The position numbers and the translations under genes are program-made. A stretch of DNA of 29,969 nt, taken from the NCBI GenBank assembly GCA_910583615.1, contig CAJTXP010000048.1, positions 1 to 29,969 on the forward strand. Reading direction: 5' to 3'. This DNA comes from an uncultured Lachnospiraceae bacterium (GTDB lineage: Bacteria; Bacillota; Clostridia; Lachnospirales; Lachnospiraceae). The stretch's first letter is position 1, and each line of letters opens with the position of its first letter. The notes under the pieces were generated by a model that saw nothing but the letters and a program-made list of their open reading frames with translations, was not told the DNA's origin and did no database searches. This document shows positions 14,038 to 22,525 of the stretch, one piece after another.

Positions 14038-15927
14038 CTATCTTCTTCCCGGTCCTCTCCGGTCATTTTTCACATCCCGGTCTGTGATCTGCGTAGCCGT
14101 GTATTTCTGCAGCCTCAGGTCATGGTCTGTGATCTCCGGAAGCTTCCGCTCCGGGGCCTTGCTGCCCAGCCTGTAATTCTGCGTAAACCATCTGTGGGAG
14201 GCCAGAACATTCTCATTCAGGCTGCCCCTTTGGTCCTTATACTTCTCATCCAGCAGAATTTCCGGATATTCCACTTTCACTCCCCGATACCGGCTGAGGC
14301 TGTCAAAATCACATATGGTTTTCAGAGCCCGAAGCGTCGCATCATTGCAGGTATGGCATGTGACGCCGCAGGGAATCTCTCGTTCTGTTTCCTTCCAGCC
14401 CTCCTCCAGATCGAACTTCCGGACCATGCATTTCTCGATGCAGATCTTTACACTCCCGTATCCCAGCGGCTTTCCGTGCCCGATCTTATGGCACATATGC
14501 CCGCCCAGATCGTTCTCGTTCAGATGAACCGCCATGGCCAGAAGCTCCATCTGCTGCCTGGTAATGCCGTCGAAATAGATCCGGAACGTGAACTCCGCAT
14601 TTTTCCTGACCGTCTCAAACGTGGCGTTCCGGTTATTTCTGGGAACCCCTCTGTCTGTGTCCGGCTCATGATGCCAGTAGAATTTTCTCCCCCGGATCTC
14701 CATCTGATTCGAATCATATCCCACCGAATAGTCCGCGTTCGTACCGGTTTCTCTCAGATAAAACGGAATATAAGACGGCCTTGGAGATCCCAGCTCCCCA
14801 AAGGTAGTTCCCTGGCTGTTCAGGCAGTTCTCCATATTCCCGGTATATTTCGCATCGGTAAAACGGACCCTGCTTCCGAATTTGTCTCCCTCCGCGGTCC
14901 CGAAGAGCGCGCAGGCCGGGCAGAGATGCTCCCGTCTGTCACATTTGTCATGCGCTTTTTCAGAGACAAGATCATTCCACCTCTTATTGTACGCCTTTCT
15001 TCCCAGAGCCGCGAACGTCATATACAGCTTATTGTTCTCAACGGAATAATAGACCGGAATCACTCCGTTCTTCTTTGCATACGCATAGCCCGGATATCCT
15101 TTGTGCGGACCCGGATAGAGCTTGTTCTTCCTCTCATCCCGGTATTCTTCCAGCACATCCTCCAGTCTCTGGAATTCGGCCTCCGTAATCCTCACATTCG
15201 GCGCGGGAGCTCCCTTTTGAAATATTCCCTGAAAATGCCTCTTCGGGCTCTTCTCGCCGATACAGATATACCCTCTCTGCATGGAACTGCCGGACAGATC
15301 CGCCTGAAACCGCTTTACATAAGAGCCGATGGGAATCCTCCTCCCGTTCCTCTCTTTTACATACTGGAGTTCATTTCCTCTCTGATCCACAGCCGGTTCA
15401 AAGCAGACCTCGGCGCCCGTTTTATAACGATCGGCCAGATCCGCGCAGCAGGCAATTCCATGTCTGTTCAATGACTGCCGGTCATAAAATCTGCGGTCAA
15501 CAACGACCAGATACTTTTTCGCCTGATACAGCTTCCACCCGCTCTTCTCTCTTACCAGCAGTCCCGGTTTAAAGGCTTTGCTGCTCCTTGCAGTGACCGC
15601 AGGGTTTCCCTGCACCGAGCCGAAACAGGAATCCGTGATCGTCTCATAGACGCTCCGGATCACGCCGCGGACCGCGCTCCCGGGAATCACGGGACTGCCG
15701 TCCCGAGAAAAGAACGGATATTTATAATGCTGCCGTCCCAGATCTTCCCGGTGTTCCACATCGGGAATCGCCAGCGGCGTCCGGCAGCGGACCCGGCACT
15801 GAAAATATCCGGTGAGCAGTTCCTCAGACCGCTTTGCCACATTTGCCCGCCCGGTGTTTCTCAGATCGACCGGGACAAAATTATACGGGTTGATAAAATT
15901 ACTGCGGTTTCTCACATATTGTGCCAT
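14038..15927 (-). CDS. Cas7 with insertion, TIGR03986-type RAMP of the III-D complex
   Basis: A 629-residue RAMP. The N-terminus has FINPYNFVPVDL (11-22), the hallmark of TIGR03986. A Cas7 core follows: RCRTPLAIPDVEHRED with Asp56 as the candidate cleavage residue, then SPVIPGSAVRGVIRSVYE (78-95). A long insertion (about 110-330) separates it from a CPAC pair (C336, C339) and a glycine loop, GHGKPLGYGSVK (483-494). The start has GGGGAG 8 nt upstream and lies 3 nt after csx19. It is the last gene of the operon. In the III-Dv complex of Synechocystis the equivalent subunit caps the crRNA-binding backbone and contributes one target-RNA cleavage site; that role is inferred here. Confidence 0.85.
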   Translation of the reverse strand: MAQYVRNRSNFINPYNFVPVDLRNTGRANVAKRSEELLTGYFQCRVRCRTPLAIPDVEHREDLGRQHYKYPFFSRDGSPVIPGSAVRGVIRSVYETITDSCFGSVQGNPAVTARSSKAFKPGLLVREKSGWKLYQAKKYLVVVDRRFYDRQSLNRHGIACCADLADRYKTGAEVCFEPAVDQRGNELQYVKERNGRRIPIGSYVKRFQADLSGSSMQRGYICIGEKSPKRHFQGIFQKGAPAPNVRITEAEFQRLEDVLEEYRDERKNKLYPGPHKGYPGYAYAKKNGVIPVYYSVENNKLYMTFAALGRKAYNKRWNDLVSEKAHDKCDRREHLCPACALFGTAEGDKFGSRVRFTDAKYTGNMENCLNSQGTTFGELGSPRPSYIPFYLRETGTNADYSVGYDSNQMEIRGRKFYWHHEPDTDRGVPRNNRNATFETVRKNAEFTFRIYFDGITRQQMELLAMAVHLNENDLGGHMCHKIGHGKPLGYGSVKICIEKCMVRKFDLEEGWKETEREIPCGVTCHTCNDATLRALKTICDFDSLSRYRGVKVEYPEILLDEKYKDQRGSLNENVLASHRWFTQNYRLGSKAPERKLPEITDHDLRLQKYTATQITDRDVKNDRRGPGRR

Positions 15928-15930
15928 GAA

Positions 15931-16422
15931 TCATTCTCCCCTTTCCTTTGAAAATCCGATGATTCTCCAGTCGGAGATATACAGCTGCATGGTATCCTCT
16001 TCATATTCCAGATAATTGCGGATTTTTATCTTTGCATCCCTATAATCCTTAAGCGGCAGTTCGTATCTGCCGCCTCCTGTGGCGTACGCAATCCCTTTTT
16101 CCGGCTTTGATTTCTGTTCGTTGATATCCAGATACTGCCATTCGTCCCAGAAGAAAAGCGGATCCATCTGGTCTTCCTGGTCTTTTCTCTCCCGGCACTG
16201 AAGTTTCTGATCCGCTCCGCGGAACCATTTCACCTCTTCCTCTTCATTGAACATGCGTATTTCCATCGCTTTTTCATACAGTTCGTCCCGGTCCAGCTGC
16301 TCCCGGTCCAGTTCCTGAATATACAGGCGGTCCGTCAGCATCGCGATGATATATCCCTCTCCCAGCCGGATCGCCGCCTGACGAAAACCGGTTATAAATT
16401 CTTCCTTGTTTTGAATCAACAT
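15931..16422 (-). CDS. csx19: type III-D protein Csx19 (TIGR03984)
   Basis: A 163-residue protein. The III-D-specific pattern is visible: EIRMFNEEEEVKWFRG, EWQYLDINE, GIAYATGGGRYELPL, then KIKIRNYLEYEED and a terminal SDWRIIGF strand. Csx19 is a structural subunit in III-Dv complexes with no known catalytic motif. The start at 16422 has GGGAGG 9 nt upstream and overlaps the stop of the double Cas7 gene by 7 nt, indicating coupled translation; an upstream in-frame ATG lies inside the previous gene. Its presence is a strong marker for subtype III-D. Confidence 0.82.
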   Translation of the reverse strand: MLIQNKEEFITGFRQAAIRLGEGYIIAMLTDRLYIQELDREQLDRDELYEKAMEIRMFNEEEEVKWFRGADQKLQCRERKDQEDQMDPLFFWDEWQYLDINEQKSKPEKGIAYATGGGRYELPLKDYRDAKIKIRNYLEYEEDTMQLYISDWRIIGFSKERGE

Positions 16423-17792
16423 GCCTTTGCCCCTCCCGCAATCGCCGACCACAGTTTCTGATACCGCTCCTTGTCGTCTTCCTCCTGAAAGCTTATGATT
16501 TCCTGACCTGCCGTGACCTCCGTCACACGGAAAAGTCCGTGCCCCACAGAGGTGAGCCCTCCCACGGCCAGGAAGCCGTTGTGAAGATCCAGGACCGCGC
16601 CTGCCAGCGTCTTTCCGAACTTCTCTATCTTCTCTTCCTCCAGCCCGCCAAAATCACAGAGGATCACAAGCTGCGCCGTTCCGCCGTAACAGGTTTTTTC
16701 GGTGTACAGCGCTCCGTCAACCGTTCCTCCTGTAAAACGGTCGATGGCGTTTCTCGTATAGGTGATCCACTTTTCATTTTTCAGCTCGCTTTCCGAAAAT
16801 GTAATACGGGTCCTGCTGCTCTCCTCCGCCTTCTTTCCTTTCTTTTTCCCGAAGAACAGTTCCGACATCGCCGTGCCCGCCGCAAAGTCCGGATTCAGCT
16901 TCCCCATCTGCGCGCGGAACGCACCCGCCCAGGAAGTGCCCGGTATCACGGGCACGCCGTCTTTCCTGCGCATCTGCATATAATCGGCCTCTCCCACATC
17001 GGTCGTATACTGTCTGACCGAGATGCCGCCGGCCTGCTTCAGACGGATCCGGATGCGCACCAGATGGTCTTCCCGCAGATGGATGCCTCTCTTTTCATAG
17101 ACCTCTTTTAACCTCTCACGCGCTTCGCCTTTCTTCTCCCGGCTCAGGCAGACGGGCGCGTCAATGACAGACCACTGATCCTCTTTGTACATGTCGAAGG
17201 ACAGCCAGCGTTCAAGATCTTTCTTGTCCCCCAGGTCAAACGAGCATTGAGCGATCTCTGCGCTCTTTGCCGCGCCGAATCCTTTTCCTGTTTTGGCTCC
17301 CAGTCTGATATTTCCCTGCTGCCAGGCATACGCGATCTCATCCGCTATATACTGCTCTTCTGCTGTCTCCATCGTCTGCTCAATATAGGTAACAAATTCG
17401 ACTCCCGGCTCCAGTATCTGAAAATCAAATTTTGCGCCCGGAAGGGCCACCTTATACTCGTCCAGCGCCACCATATCGCGCTTGGTGAGCGCATAATTTT
17501 TCGGGGACGCCATCAGTGCGTCATATACGGCGATACGGCTTTCCGTCAGCACGTTTCTTCCCTCTTCGGAGGACGTCCGGATCCTTTCCTCGGTCAGATT
17601 CGTCCCGAAATAAGTCTCTGCCGTCTGCTCGGAAAAGATCCGCCTGTACACCCCTGCCAGCGACGTGCCCGGAACATACGGCAGCCCTCTGCTGTCAAGG
17701 ATCATGTCGCTGTCTGTCACCTGATTTTTGCCGCATCCGACAGACAGCGGAGAAGTCAACTGAAACCGGATTTTATAATATTTCCTGATCAT
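16416..17792 (-). CDS. Cas7-2x: two fused Csm3-like backbone subunits
   Basis: A 458-residue protein with two RAMP domains. Domain 1 (about 1-205) has SVGCGKNQVTDSDMILD with D27 and D29, GLPYVPGTSLAGVYRR and a G-rich loop, RLGAKTGKGFGAAK. Domain 2 (about 240-458) repeats the plan: RQYTTDVGEADYMQM with D265 and D270, GVPVIPGTSWAGAFRAQ, RNAIDRFTGGTVDGA and GGLTSVGHGLFRV. The Asp in each first loop is in the position of the Csm3 catalytic Asp, so two target-RNA cuts are expected from this subunit. It starts 25 nt after the Cas7-Cas5-Cas11 gene; its ribosome site is weak (AAAGAG next to the ATG), so it may rely on coupling. Confidence 0.86.
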   Translation of the reverse strand: MIRKYYKIRFQLTSPLSVGCGKNQVTDSDMILDSRGLPYVPGTSLAGVYRRIFSEQTAETYFGTNLTEERIRTSSEEGRNVLTESRIAVYDALMASPKNYALTKRDMVALDEYKVALPGAKFDFQILEPGVEFVTYIEQTMETAEEQYIADEIAYAWQQGNIRLGAKTGKGFGAAKSAEIAQCSFDLGDKKDLERWLSFDMYKEDQWSVIDAPVCLSREKKGEARERLKEVYEKRGIHLREDHLVRIRIRLKQAGGISVRQYTTDVGEADYMQMRRKDGVPVIPGTSWAGAFRAQMGKLNPDFAAGTAMSELFFGKKKGKKAEESSRTRITFSESELKNEKWITYTRNAIDRFTGGTVDGALYTEKTCYGGTAQLVILCDFGGLEEEKIEKFGKTLAGAVLDLHNGFLAVGGLTSVGHGLFRVTEVTAGQEIISFQEEDDKERYQKLWSAIAGGAKAC

Positions 17793-17817
17793 CTCTTTCT
17801 TTATTCCGCCTTTCTCT

Positions 17818-20073
17818 TCAGTCCGTGCCCTGATTATTTTCCTGACGTTCTTTCTGTTTGAGCCTGTATTTCTCCTGTACCAGAATTTCCATCAGATAAT
17901 AACTCCACAATTTCTTCAGTTCCCTGTGAAATGCATCTCTCATTTTTCCGGAGTCCGCCCCGCACAGCAGTTCCTTTTCGTAAGTTTTCTTCAGATCCCC
18001 GATCTCATCCTGATACATCAGCTTATCCACAGACAGATGGTCTTCTTTACAGATCTTTTCCTTTTTTATTTTTTCGATCTGCGTTCTCGTCTCCTTCGTC
18101 TTGATCGAGGCGATTCTGGCACAGAAATCCTCGTATGCCTGATCGGGATCATCCGGATACCGGTACAGGCTGTCGGATAACATCAGCGTGACCCTTCCCA
18201 GCGCGGCAGGATTCTTCATGGACGCTTTGCACTTCAATGCCTCCAGTCCAAGCTTTTCCTTCATTTCATCCAGCAGTATGTTTCCAAACAGTTTACCGGC
18301 ATGTCTCAGCCCGGATACTTTCGGAACCGGCTTTTTTGCTTCCTGTATCTGAAAGGCCGCTCCGTCATTGGACACAACAGAGAGCCTGCCGTAGCCTTCC
18401 CCCATGCGGATTCCGGCATACAGGTCTTCTTTCGTGATCTGCAGCTCCTCCTCCAGCTCAAACTCGAACGCGCTTCCTGCGCGGACTGCCGGAACCGCCG
18501 GTCTTCTCAGATTCCATTTGGAATAGTATCCCGTCAGCATCCGCACCTCCAGCTCGGAATACGGCTCCTGGTCCTGCCCACATTCCTTCTTTTCCCGGAT
18601 CTTCAGCTTCTCCCGGATCTGTTCCCGTACCTGTCCGCACCGCACGGTATAACCGGATTCATTGACGAAGATCCCGTCGCTCTGAAGGACGACCAGGATC
18701 CGGCTTCCGCCAGGATAACGCGTTGTCTCTGCTTCCGCCGCTCTGACCTTCGGCGTTCCATTCAGTACGCATCTTCCATACTGGGAGCTCCTGGACTTGC
18801 CGAAACGCAGCTCTCCCTGTTCCAGCAGACGGCCCAGAATCCTGAGATGCTTTCCCCGTCCCCGGATCGAACCGGCAAAATCCTGACGTTCTCTGACCGC
18901 CTCAAAGGAGAACAACAGTTCTCCGTCCCGTGCGTTCTGCTTTTTTGATTTTTTGGTATAATGATAGACCAGATCTGTGTCCACTTCTTTCACAAGAATT
19001 CCGTCCTCTTTGAAACAGACGAATTTTCCTTTCAGTTTCTTCGGCTGGTTTCCCTCTCCTGTGGCATATTCCGGATCTGTATTTTCCTCTGCACAGTCTT
19101 CCGGCCTGACGGGAAGCTGCTTCGTTGTATTGACATACTTTTTTGTCTTTTTCAGCTGGTTTATATAAGACGGGGCCGGATAATAGATGTCGCCCGTCTC
19201 TGTGTCCTCCGGATACAGGCCGCTGAAGACGACCTGATTTTTCAGGAAAAGTTCCTTGAATTCCGCCGTATCTTCGGAATTCCCTTCCTGCAGATATGCA
19301 TGGACAAACCAGCCCATGACCGTCTGGCCGCTGATGTATCTCTCCGTGATATCGTCATAATTCATGTTCAGAACCAGGGGTTCCAGATTCTTCACGGAAT
19401 AAGTGAGCACATAATCCTCATCCTCCTTCACCTGGCTGAAATCAATCCCGATCCTGTCCGCCGTCTTCGGATCCGACAGTTCGCATGTTACGCTTCCCAG
19501 TCCGCGGTTGCGGTTCAGGCCGATATTCCGCAGCGCTTTTACCGTATTTCCAAAATTTTCTGAAGCTTCCGCATCCAGCTCTGTACAGCTGACATTGGCG
19601 ATAAACCGCAGCTCCCGTTCTCTGTCCAGCGGTGAATAATGGTCGATCGTCCGGGTATAACGGAGGGAATTGTCCTTTGCCACTCCATTCTCCATGATTT
19701 TCGTCTGCGCTTTTATCATCGTGAACTGATCCAGCACATTTTGAGGAGTCATATATTTCCGGACGGACGGGCCGGCCTCTTTTAATTCCCGGTACAGTTC
19801 CTCATAGCCTTCGATGTACGCATTCCCCAGAAAAACGCCCTGTGCTTTCTGCTGACCGGCTTTTCCGAAGATCCGGCCGGTCTCTTCTTCGGTCAGTCCG
19901 ATCAGCTCCGCCGCCTCTCTTAAGCATCCTTTCAGCCGCTTCGCAGGTATGTACGGAATGCCGTAAATATCATAACACAAATCGCTGTCAACGATGCCCG
20001 CACAGGAATAACCGGAACCGGCGCACAGATCCGACTTCAGTGTAATAATCAGCTGTTGTTCTTTTCTGCCCAT
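17818..20073 (-). CDS. Cas7-Cas5-Cas11 fusion (Csx10-like) of the III-Dv complex
   Basis: A 751-residue fusion. Residues about 1-205 are a Cas7 domain: GSGYSCAGIVDSDLCYD with D29 and D31, then YGIPYIPAKRLKGCLREAA and NRNRGLGSV. Residues about 215-560 resemble Csx10/Cas5: LEPLVLNMNYDDITERYISG, QTVMGWFVHAYL, FKELFLKNQVVFSGLYPED, and FGKSRSSQYGRC near 425. From about 590 the protein is mostly helical and charged, ending KLWSYYLMEILVQEKYRLKQ, which fits a fused Cas11 small subunit; no separate csm2/cmr5 gene exists in the operon. The ATG lies 2 nt after the cas10 stop with GGAGG upstream; a TTG 6 nt earlier is less likely. The Cas5 part should hold the crRNA 5' handle next to Cas10. Confidence 0.82.
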   Translation of the reverse strand: MGRKEQQLIITLKSDLCAGSGYSCAGIVDSDLCYDIYGIPYIPAKRLKGCLREAAELIGLTEEETGRIFGKAGQQKAQGVFLGNAYIEGYEELYRELKEAGPSVRKYMTPQNVLDQFTMIKAQTKIMENGVAKDNSLRYTRTIDHYSPLDRERELRFIANVSCTELDAEASENFGNTVKALRNIGLNRNRGLGSVTCELSDPKTADRIGIDFSQVKEDEDYVLTYSVKNLEPLVLNMNYDDITERYISGQTVMGWFVHAYLQEGNSEDTAEFKELFLKNQVVFSGLYPEDTETGDIYYPAPSYINQLKKTKKYVNTTKQLPVRPEDCAEENTDPEYATGEGNQPKKLKGKFVCFKEDGILVKEVDTDLVYHYTKKSKKQNARDGELLFSFEAVRERQDFAGSIRGRGKHLRILGRLLEQGELRFGKSRSSQYGRCVLNGTPKVRAAEAETTRYPGGSRILVVLQSDGIFVNESGYTVRCGQVREQIREKLKIREKKECGQDQEPYSELEVRMLTGYYSKWNLRRPAVPAVRAGSAFEFELEEELQITKEDLYAGIRMGEGYGRLSVVSNDGAAFQIQEAKKPVPKVSGLRHAGKLFGNILLDEMKEKLGLEALKCKASMKNPAALGRVTLMLSDSLYRYPDDPDQAYEDFCARIASIKTKETRTQIEKIKKEKICKEDHLSVDKLMYQDEIGDLKKTYEKELLCGADSGKMRDAFHRELKKLWSYYLMEILVQEKYRLKQKERQENNQGTD

Positions 20074-20075
20074 GA

Positions 20076-21635
20076 TCAAATCTCCTCCCTGTCCTCATCA
20101 AACCACAGATCATATACCAGTACCATATCATAGATTAATTTGCGGATGATCTCTTCGTCTTTCAGAACTCCGCCCAGCGTGAAATCGATCTCCTTGTCCG
20201 GCTGATGGGCCCGGATCCGCTCCAGCTCTCCCATAAAATCCGCCCTGCTTTTTTTCGCGGTGAACAGAAGATCCTTCACATTACTCCGGCCTGCTTTCTG
20301 CAGTTCTTTCTGCATGCCCTTCACGATCCCGACCGTGACAAATTTTCCGTCTATCTGCTCGTTTTCTGCCGTTTTGCCTCCGTATCTGACGACCCAGGGC
20401 CTGCTGATGTCCACGGTTTCTTCCTGCTCGCGGATCTGGTCCAGCGATATGCCGATGGCTCCCTGGCAGTAGTGAAAATCAATCAGAGACACATCGGCCA
20501 GCTTCTCTTTTTTCATGAGTTTCTTTCCCGCTTCACAGCATTCTTCCGCAATCCGGTATGCCTCAGAGAACGGCGTATGACTGTGGAAGACCGCAATTCC
20601 CGCGCAGGACGTCCGGGGCGCGTCCTCCGGCTCGTTCTCGGAGAGCTTCTCCAGATATCTTACGGCCACATCACAGGCATTTCTGGCATTGCATATGAAA
20701 GTAATCTCATCTCCCGCGTATACGACAAAACGCCGTTTCTGATTGGGCGTCTGTTCCAGCACCCGGTCTACCTCTTCAATTCCCGCGTCGATATAATGCT
20801 GCTGTATATATTCGGAAAATTCTCTCAGAGCCCTTACGCTGGCTTCATAGGTGGTATCTCTCTCTCCGTCCGGCCGTTTCGTTCTGTTCAGACATTTTTC
20901 CACCTGAGCGCCCATATTGTTTCCGTCAATATAAATAACGGCCAGAAGACTTTCCTCTCCCTTCTGAGTGATCAGCTCGTCCAGAAGCCGGTCGCCTTCG
21001 ATGACGCTGTCCCTTCCGCTTCTTCCCATGATCTCTTCATATTTTCTGTATTTCCGGCTGCTTTCATAGCTGACCTTCTGATCCCTGCCTGCGATCTTCT
21101 GTTTTACGGACAGCGGCATGGAATCATGATAATCCACCTGCACGATGGGCAGGGCATTGACCGGATGGAGCATACTCTCCTTCTGCTCTCTCTTCCGATG
21201 CTTTTCGTACAGCTTTTTCTGATCCGCCGCATAGTTGTCAAAATCAATCCCCTCTATATATGTGGTAAGCACCCGCAGGGAATACGTTTCTTCCAGCACC
21301 TTCCGATAAAAGCGCTGGTTGACTGCTCTGTATATCTCTGCATTTTCATACAGCACAAAGAAATTGCCGCCGCCGTCGTACACAACTTCTCCGATATACC
21401 CCTCTTCCAGATGACGGGCGAATCCCTCGCGGGAAAAGCCTGCCGGATCCGCCTCCTTTTTATAACTGAACAGACCCTTCCCGGAGCATTTTTCTGCCGC
21501 CGGGTACAGGTACGCGTCAAAGCATTCTCTGATGATATAAGACGCTCCGATGATCTCTTTCATCTTATTGCTTTTGTATATATAGTCCTGTTTGCCCCGA
21601 ATGTCATACATTGCCAAAACATACTGATTCTCCAT
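20076..21635 (-). CDS. cas10: Cas10, HD-less, with AGDE in place of GGDD
   Basis: A 519-residue large subunit. It starts at the first palm domain, with YDIRGKQDYIYKSNKMKEI and IGASYIIRE, then YDGGGNFFVLYEN (86-98). No N-terminal HD nuclease domain is present, so DNA cutting is not expected. Palm 2 has VIYIDGNNMGAQVEK (about 233-247) and FVVYAGDEITF (about 303-313): the usual GGDD is AGDE, resembling the GGDE of diguanylate cyclases and keeping two acidic residues, so cyclic oligoadenylate synthesis is still plausible. A helical D4-like tail ends near DLWFDEDREEI. AAGGAAGG lies upstream of the ATG. It follows the MYG1 gene after 50 nt, and three CARF proteins in the island imply a nucleotide signal. 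Confidence 0.88.
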   Translation of the reverse strand: MENQYVLAMYDIRGKQDYIYKSNKMKEIIGASYIIRECFDAYLYPAAEKCSGKGLFSYKKEADPAGFSREGFARHLEEGYIGEVVYDGGGNFFVLYENAEIYRAVNQRFYRKVLEETYSLRVLTTYIEGIDFDNYAADQKKLYEKHRKREQKESMLHPVNALPIVQVDYHDSMPLSVKQKIAGRDQKVSYESSRKYRKYEEIMGRSGRDSVIEGDRLLDELITQKGEESLLAVIYIDGNNMGAQVEKCLNRTKRPDGERDTTYEASVRALREFSEYIQQHYIDAGIEEVDRVLEQTPNQKRRFVVYAGDEITFICNARNACDVAVRYLEKLSENEPEDAPRTSCAGIAVFHSHTPFSEAYRIAEECCEAGKKLMKKEKLADVSLIDFHYCQGAIGISLDQIREQEETVDISRPWVVRYGGKTAENEQIDGKFVTVGIVKGMQKELQKAGRSNVKDLLFTAKKSRADFMGELERIRAHQPDKEIDFTLGGVLKDEEIIRKLIYDMVLVYDLWFDEDREEI

Positions 21636-21685
21636 TTTCTGTCGTATCCTTCCTTTTTCTCTCGTCGTAATCCGAACCCTGTCTG

Positions 21686-22525
21686 TTACCTCGCGGCCGC
21701 TTCCGCCACCTTCACCGCATCCTCCTTCGTATCCGCCGCACACAGGAAACCGCTCTGGTGACAGAATCCGAAAGTCAGAATGCCCGTGAGCGCGGTCAGC
21801 TCCTCTCTGCTCCTCCCTCTCCAGCTCTCCGGAAACGGCTTCTTAAGCTCCATGGAGCCCGCGCATACCGGCGCCGCCTGTATGGAATATCCGCCCCGGA
21901 GAGAGGGATAGATCACATATAGAACATCCGTTCCCTCCACAGCCTCCTTCCAGGGAAGGGCGCGCTCGAGGAAGAGAATCTTCCCCGGCTGCTGCCGGAT
22001 CTGCGCCCGCACCTGCTCATATGCGGACCGCTCCGCCCGGATATGGCAGAAGCGCCTCTCAAGCACCTTCACCGCCATGTCCGACAGCTCCTGGAAGATC
22101 CGGTCCTGTTCCTCCATGCTCTCTTCCCAGGTGGGATTGAAGTCATGGATCACACCGGCGATCTCATGAGGAACGCCCGTATTGTCGCTTAGATCCAGCT
22201 TCCGGACGAATTCCCGATCAAATCTCTCTGCATCCTCTTCGCACAGGATCCGGGTGCCGAAGGCCTCCCACAGAAGCCCGAAAGCCGCATAGGGCGTCCC
22301 GTCCTTCCGGTATCTCCGGTCTGCCTGATGGTGGTCAAAGGCGCCTCCGCCCATGTCGAACACCAGTCCTTCTTCGTCCCCCGGCGCCGGCATCCCCCGG
22401 GTAATCCGGATCTGCGGATTCAGATATTTCAAAAGTGCCGCGGAGAACACATCGTCTGCATGAAAGATGCCTCCATGTGTGTAAGCCCGGTCCGGGACCG
22501 GGATCTGTGCCTGTTCCTGTTTCAT
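21686..22525 (-). CDS. MYG1-family DHH phosphoesterase inside the type III operon
   Basis: A 279-residue protein matching the MYG1/UPF0160 family along its length: YTHGGIFHADDVFSAALLKY with H17, H22 and D24, LVFDMGGGAFDHHQ with D57 and the DHH triad 64-66, LDLSDNTGVPHE with D114, a GGYSIQAAPV strand, FPESWRGRS and FGFCHQSGFL. All metal-binding positions expected of a DHH phosphodiesterase are present, so it should be active. MYG1 in eukaryotes is a 3'-5' RNA exonuclease. The gene starts within the stop of the Csx2-like CARF gene (ATGA overlap) and ends 50 nt before cas10, so it is part of the operon. I infer a role in degrading RNA or the oligoadenylate signal. A passenger housekeeping gene is the alternative, but the tight overlap argues against that. 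Confidence 0.87.
   Translation of the reverse strand: MKQEQAQIPVPDRAYTHGGIFHADDVFSAALLKYLNPQIRITRGMPAPGDEEGLVFDMGGGAFDHHQADRRYRKDGTPYAAFGLLWEAFGTRILCEEDAERFDREFVRKLDLSDNTGVPHEIAGVIHDFNPTWEESMEEQDRIFQELSDMAVKVLERRFCHIRAERSAYEQVRAQIRQQPGKILFLERALPWKEAVEGTDVLYVIYPSLRGGYSIQAAPVCAGSMELKKPFPESWRGRSREELTALTGILTFGFCHQSGFLCAADTKEDAVKVAEAAAR

Noticed and set aside
14122..15474. 450-codon plus-strand frame opposite the Cas7-insertion gene
   Set aside because: Shadow of the RAMP gene, no recognisable domain, wrong direction for the operon.
20205..21761. 518-codon open frame on the plus strand opposite cas10
   Set aside because: Its reading is the mirror of cas10 codon use in GC-rich DNA, it has no family motif and no ribosome site; the minus-strand frame carries clear Cas10 motifs.
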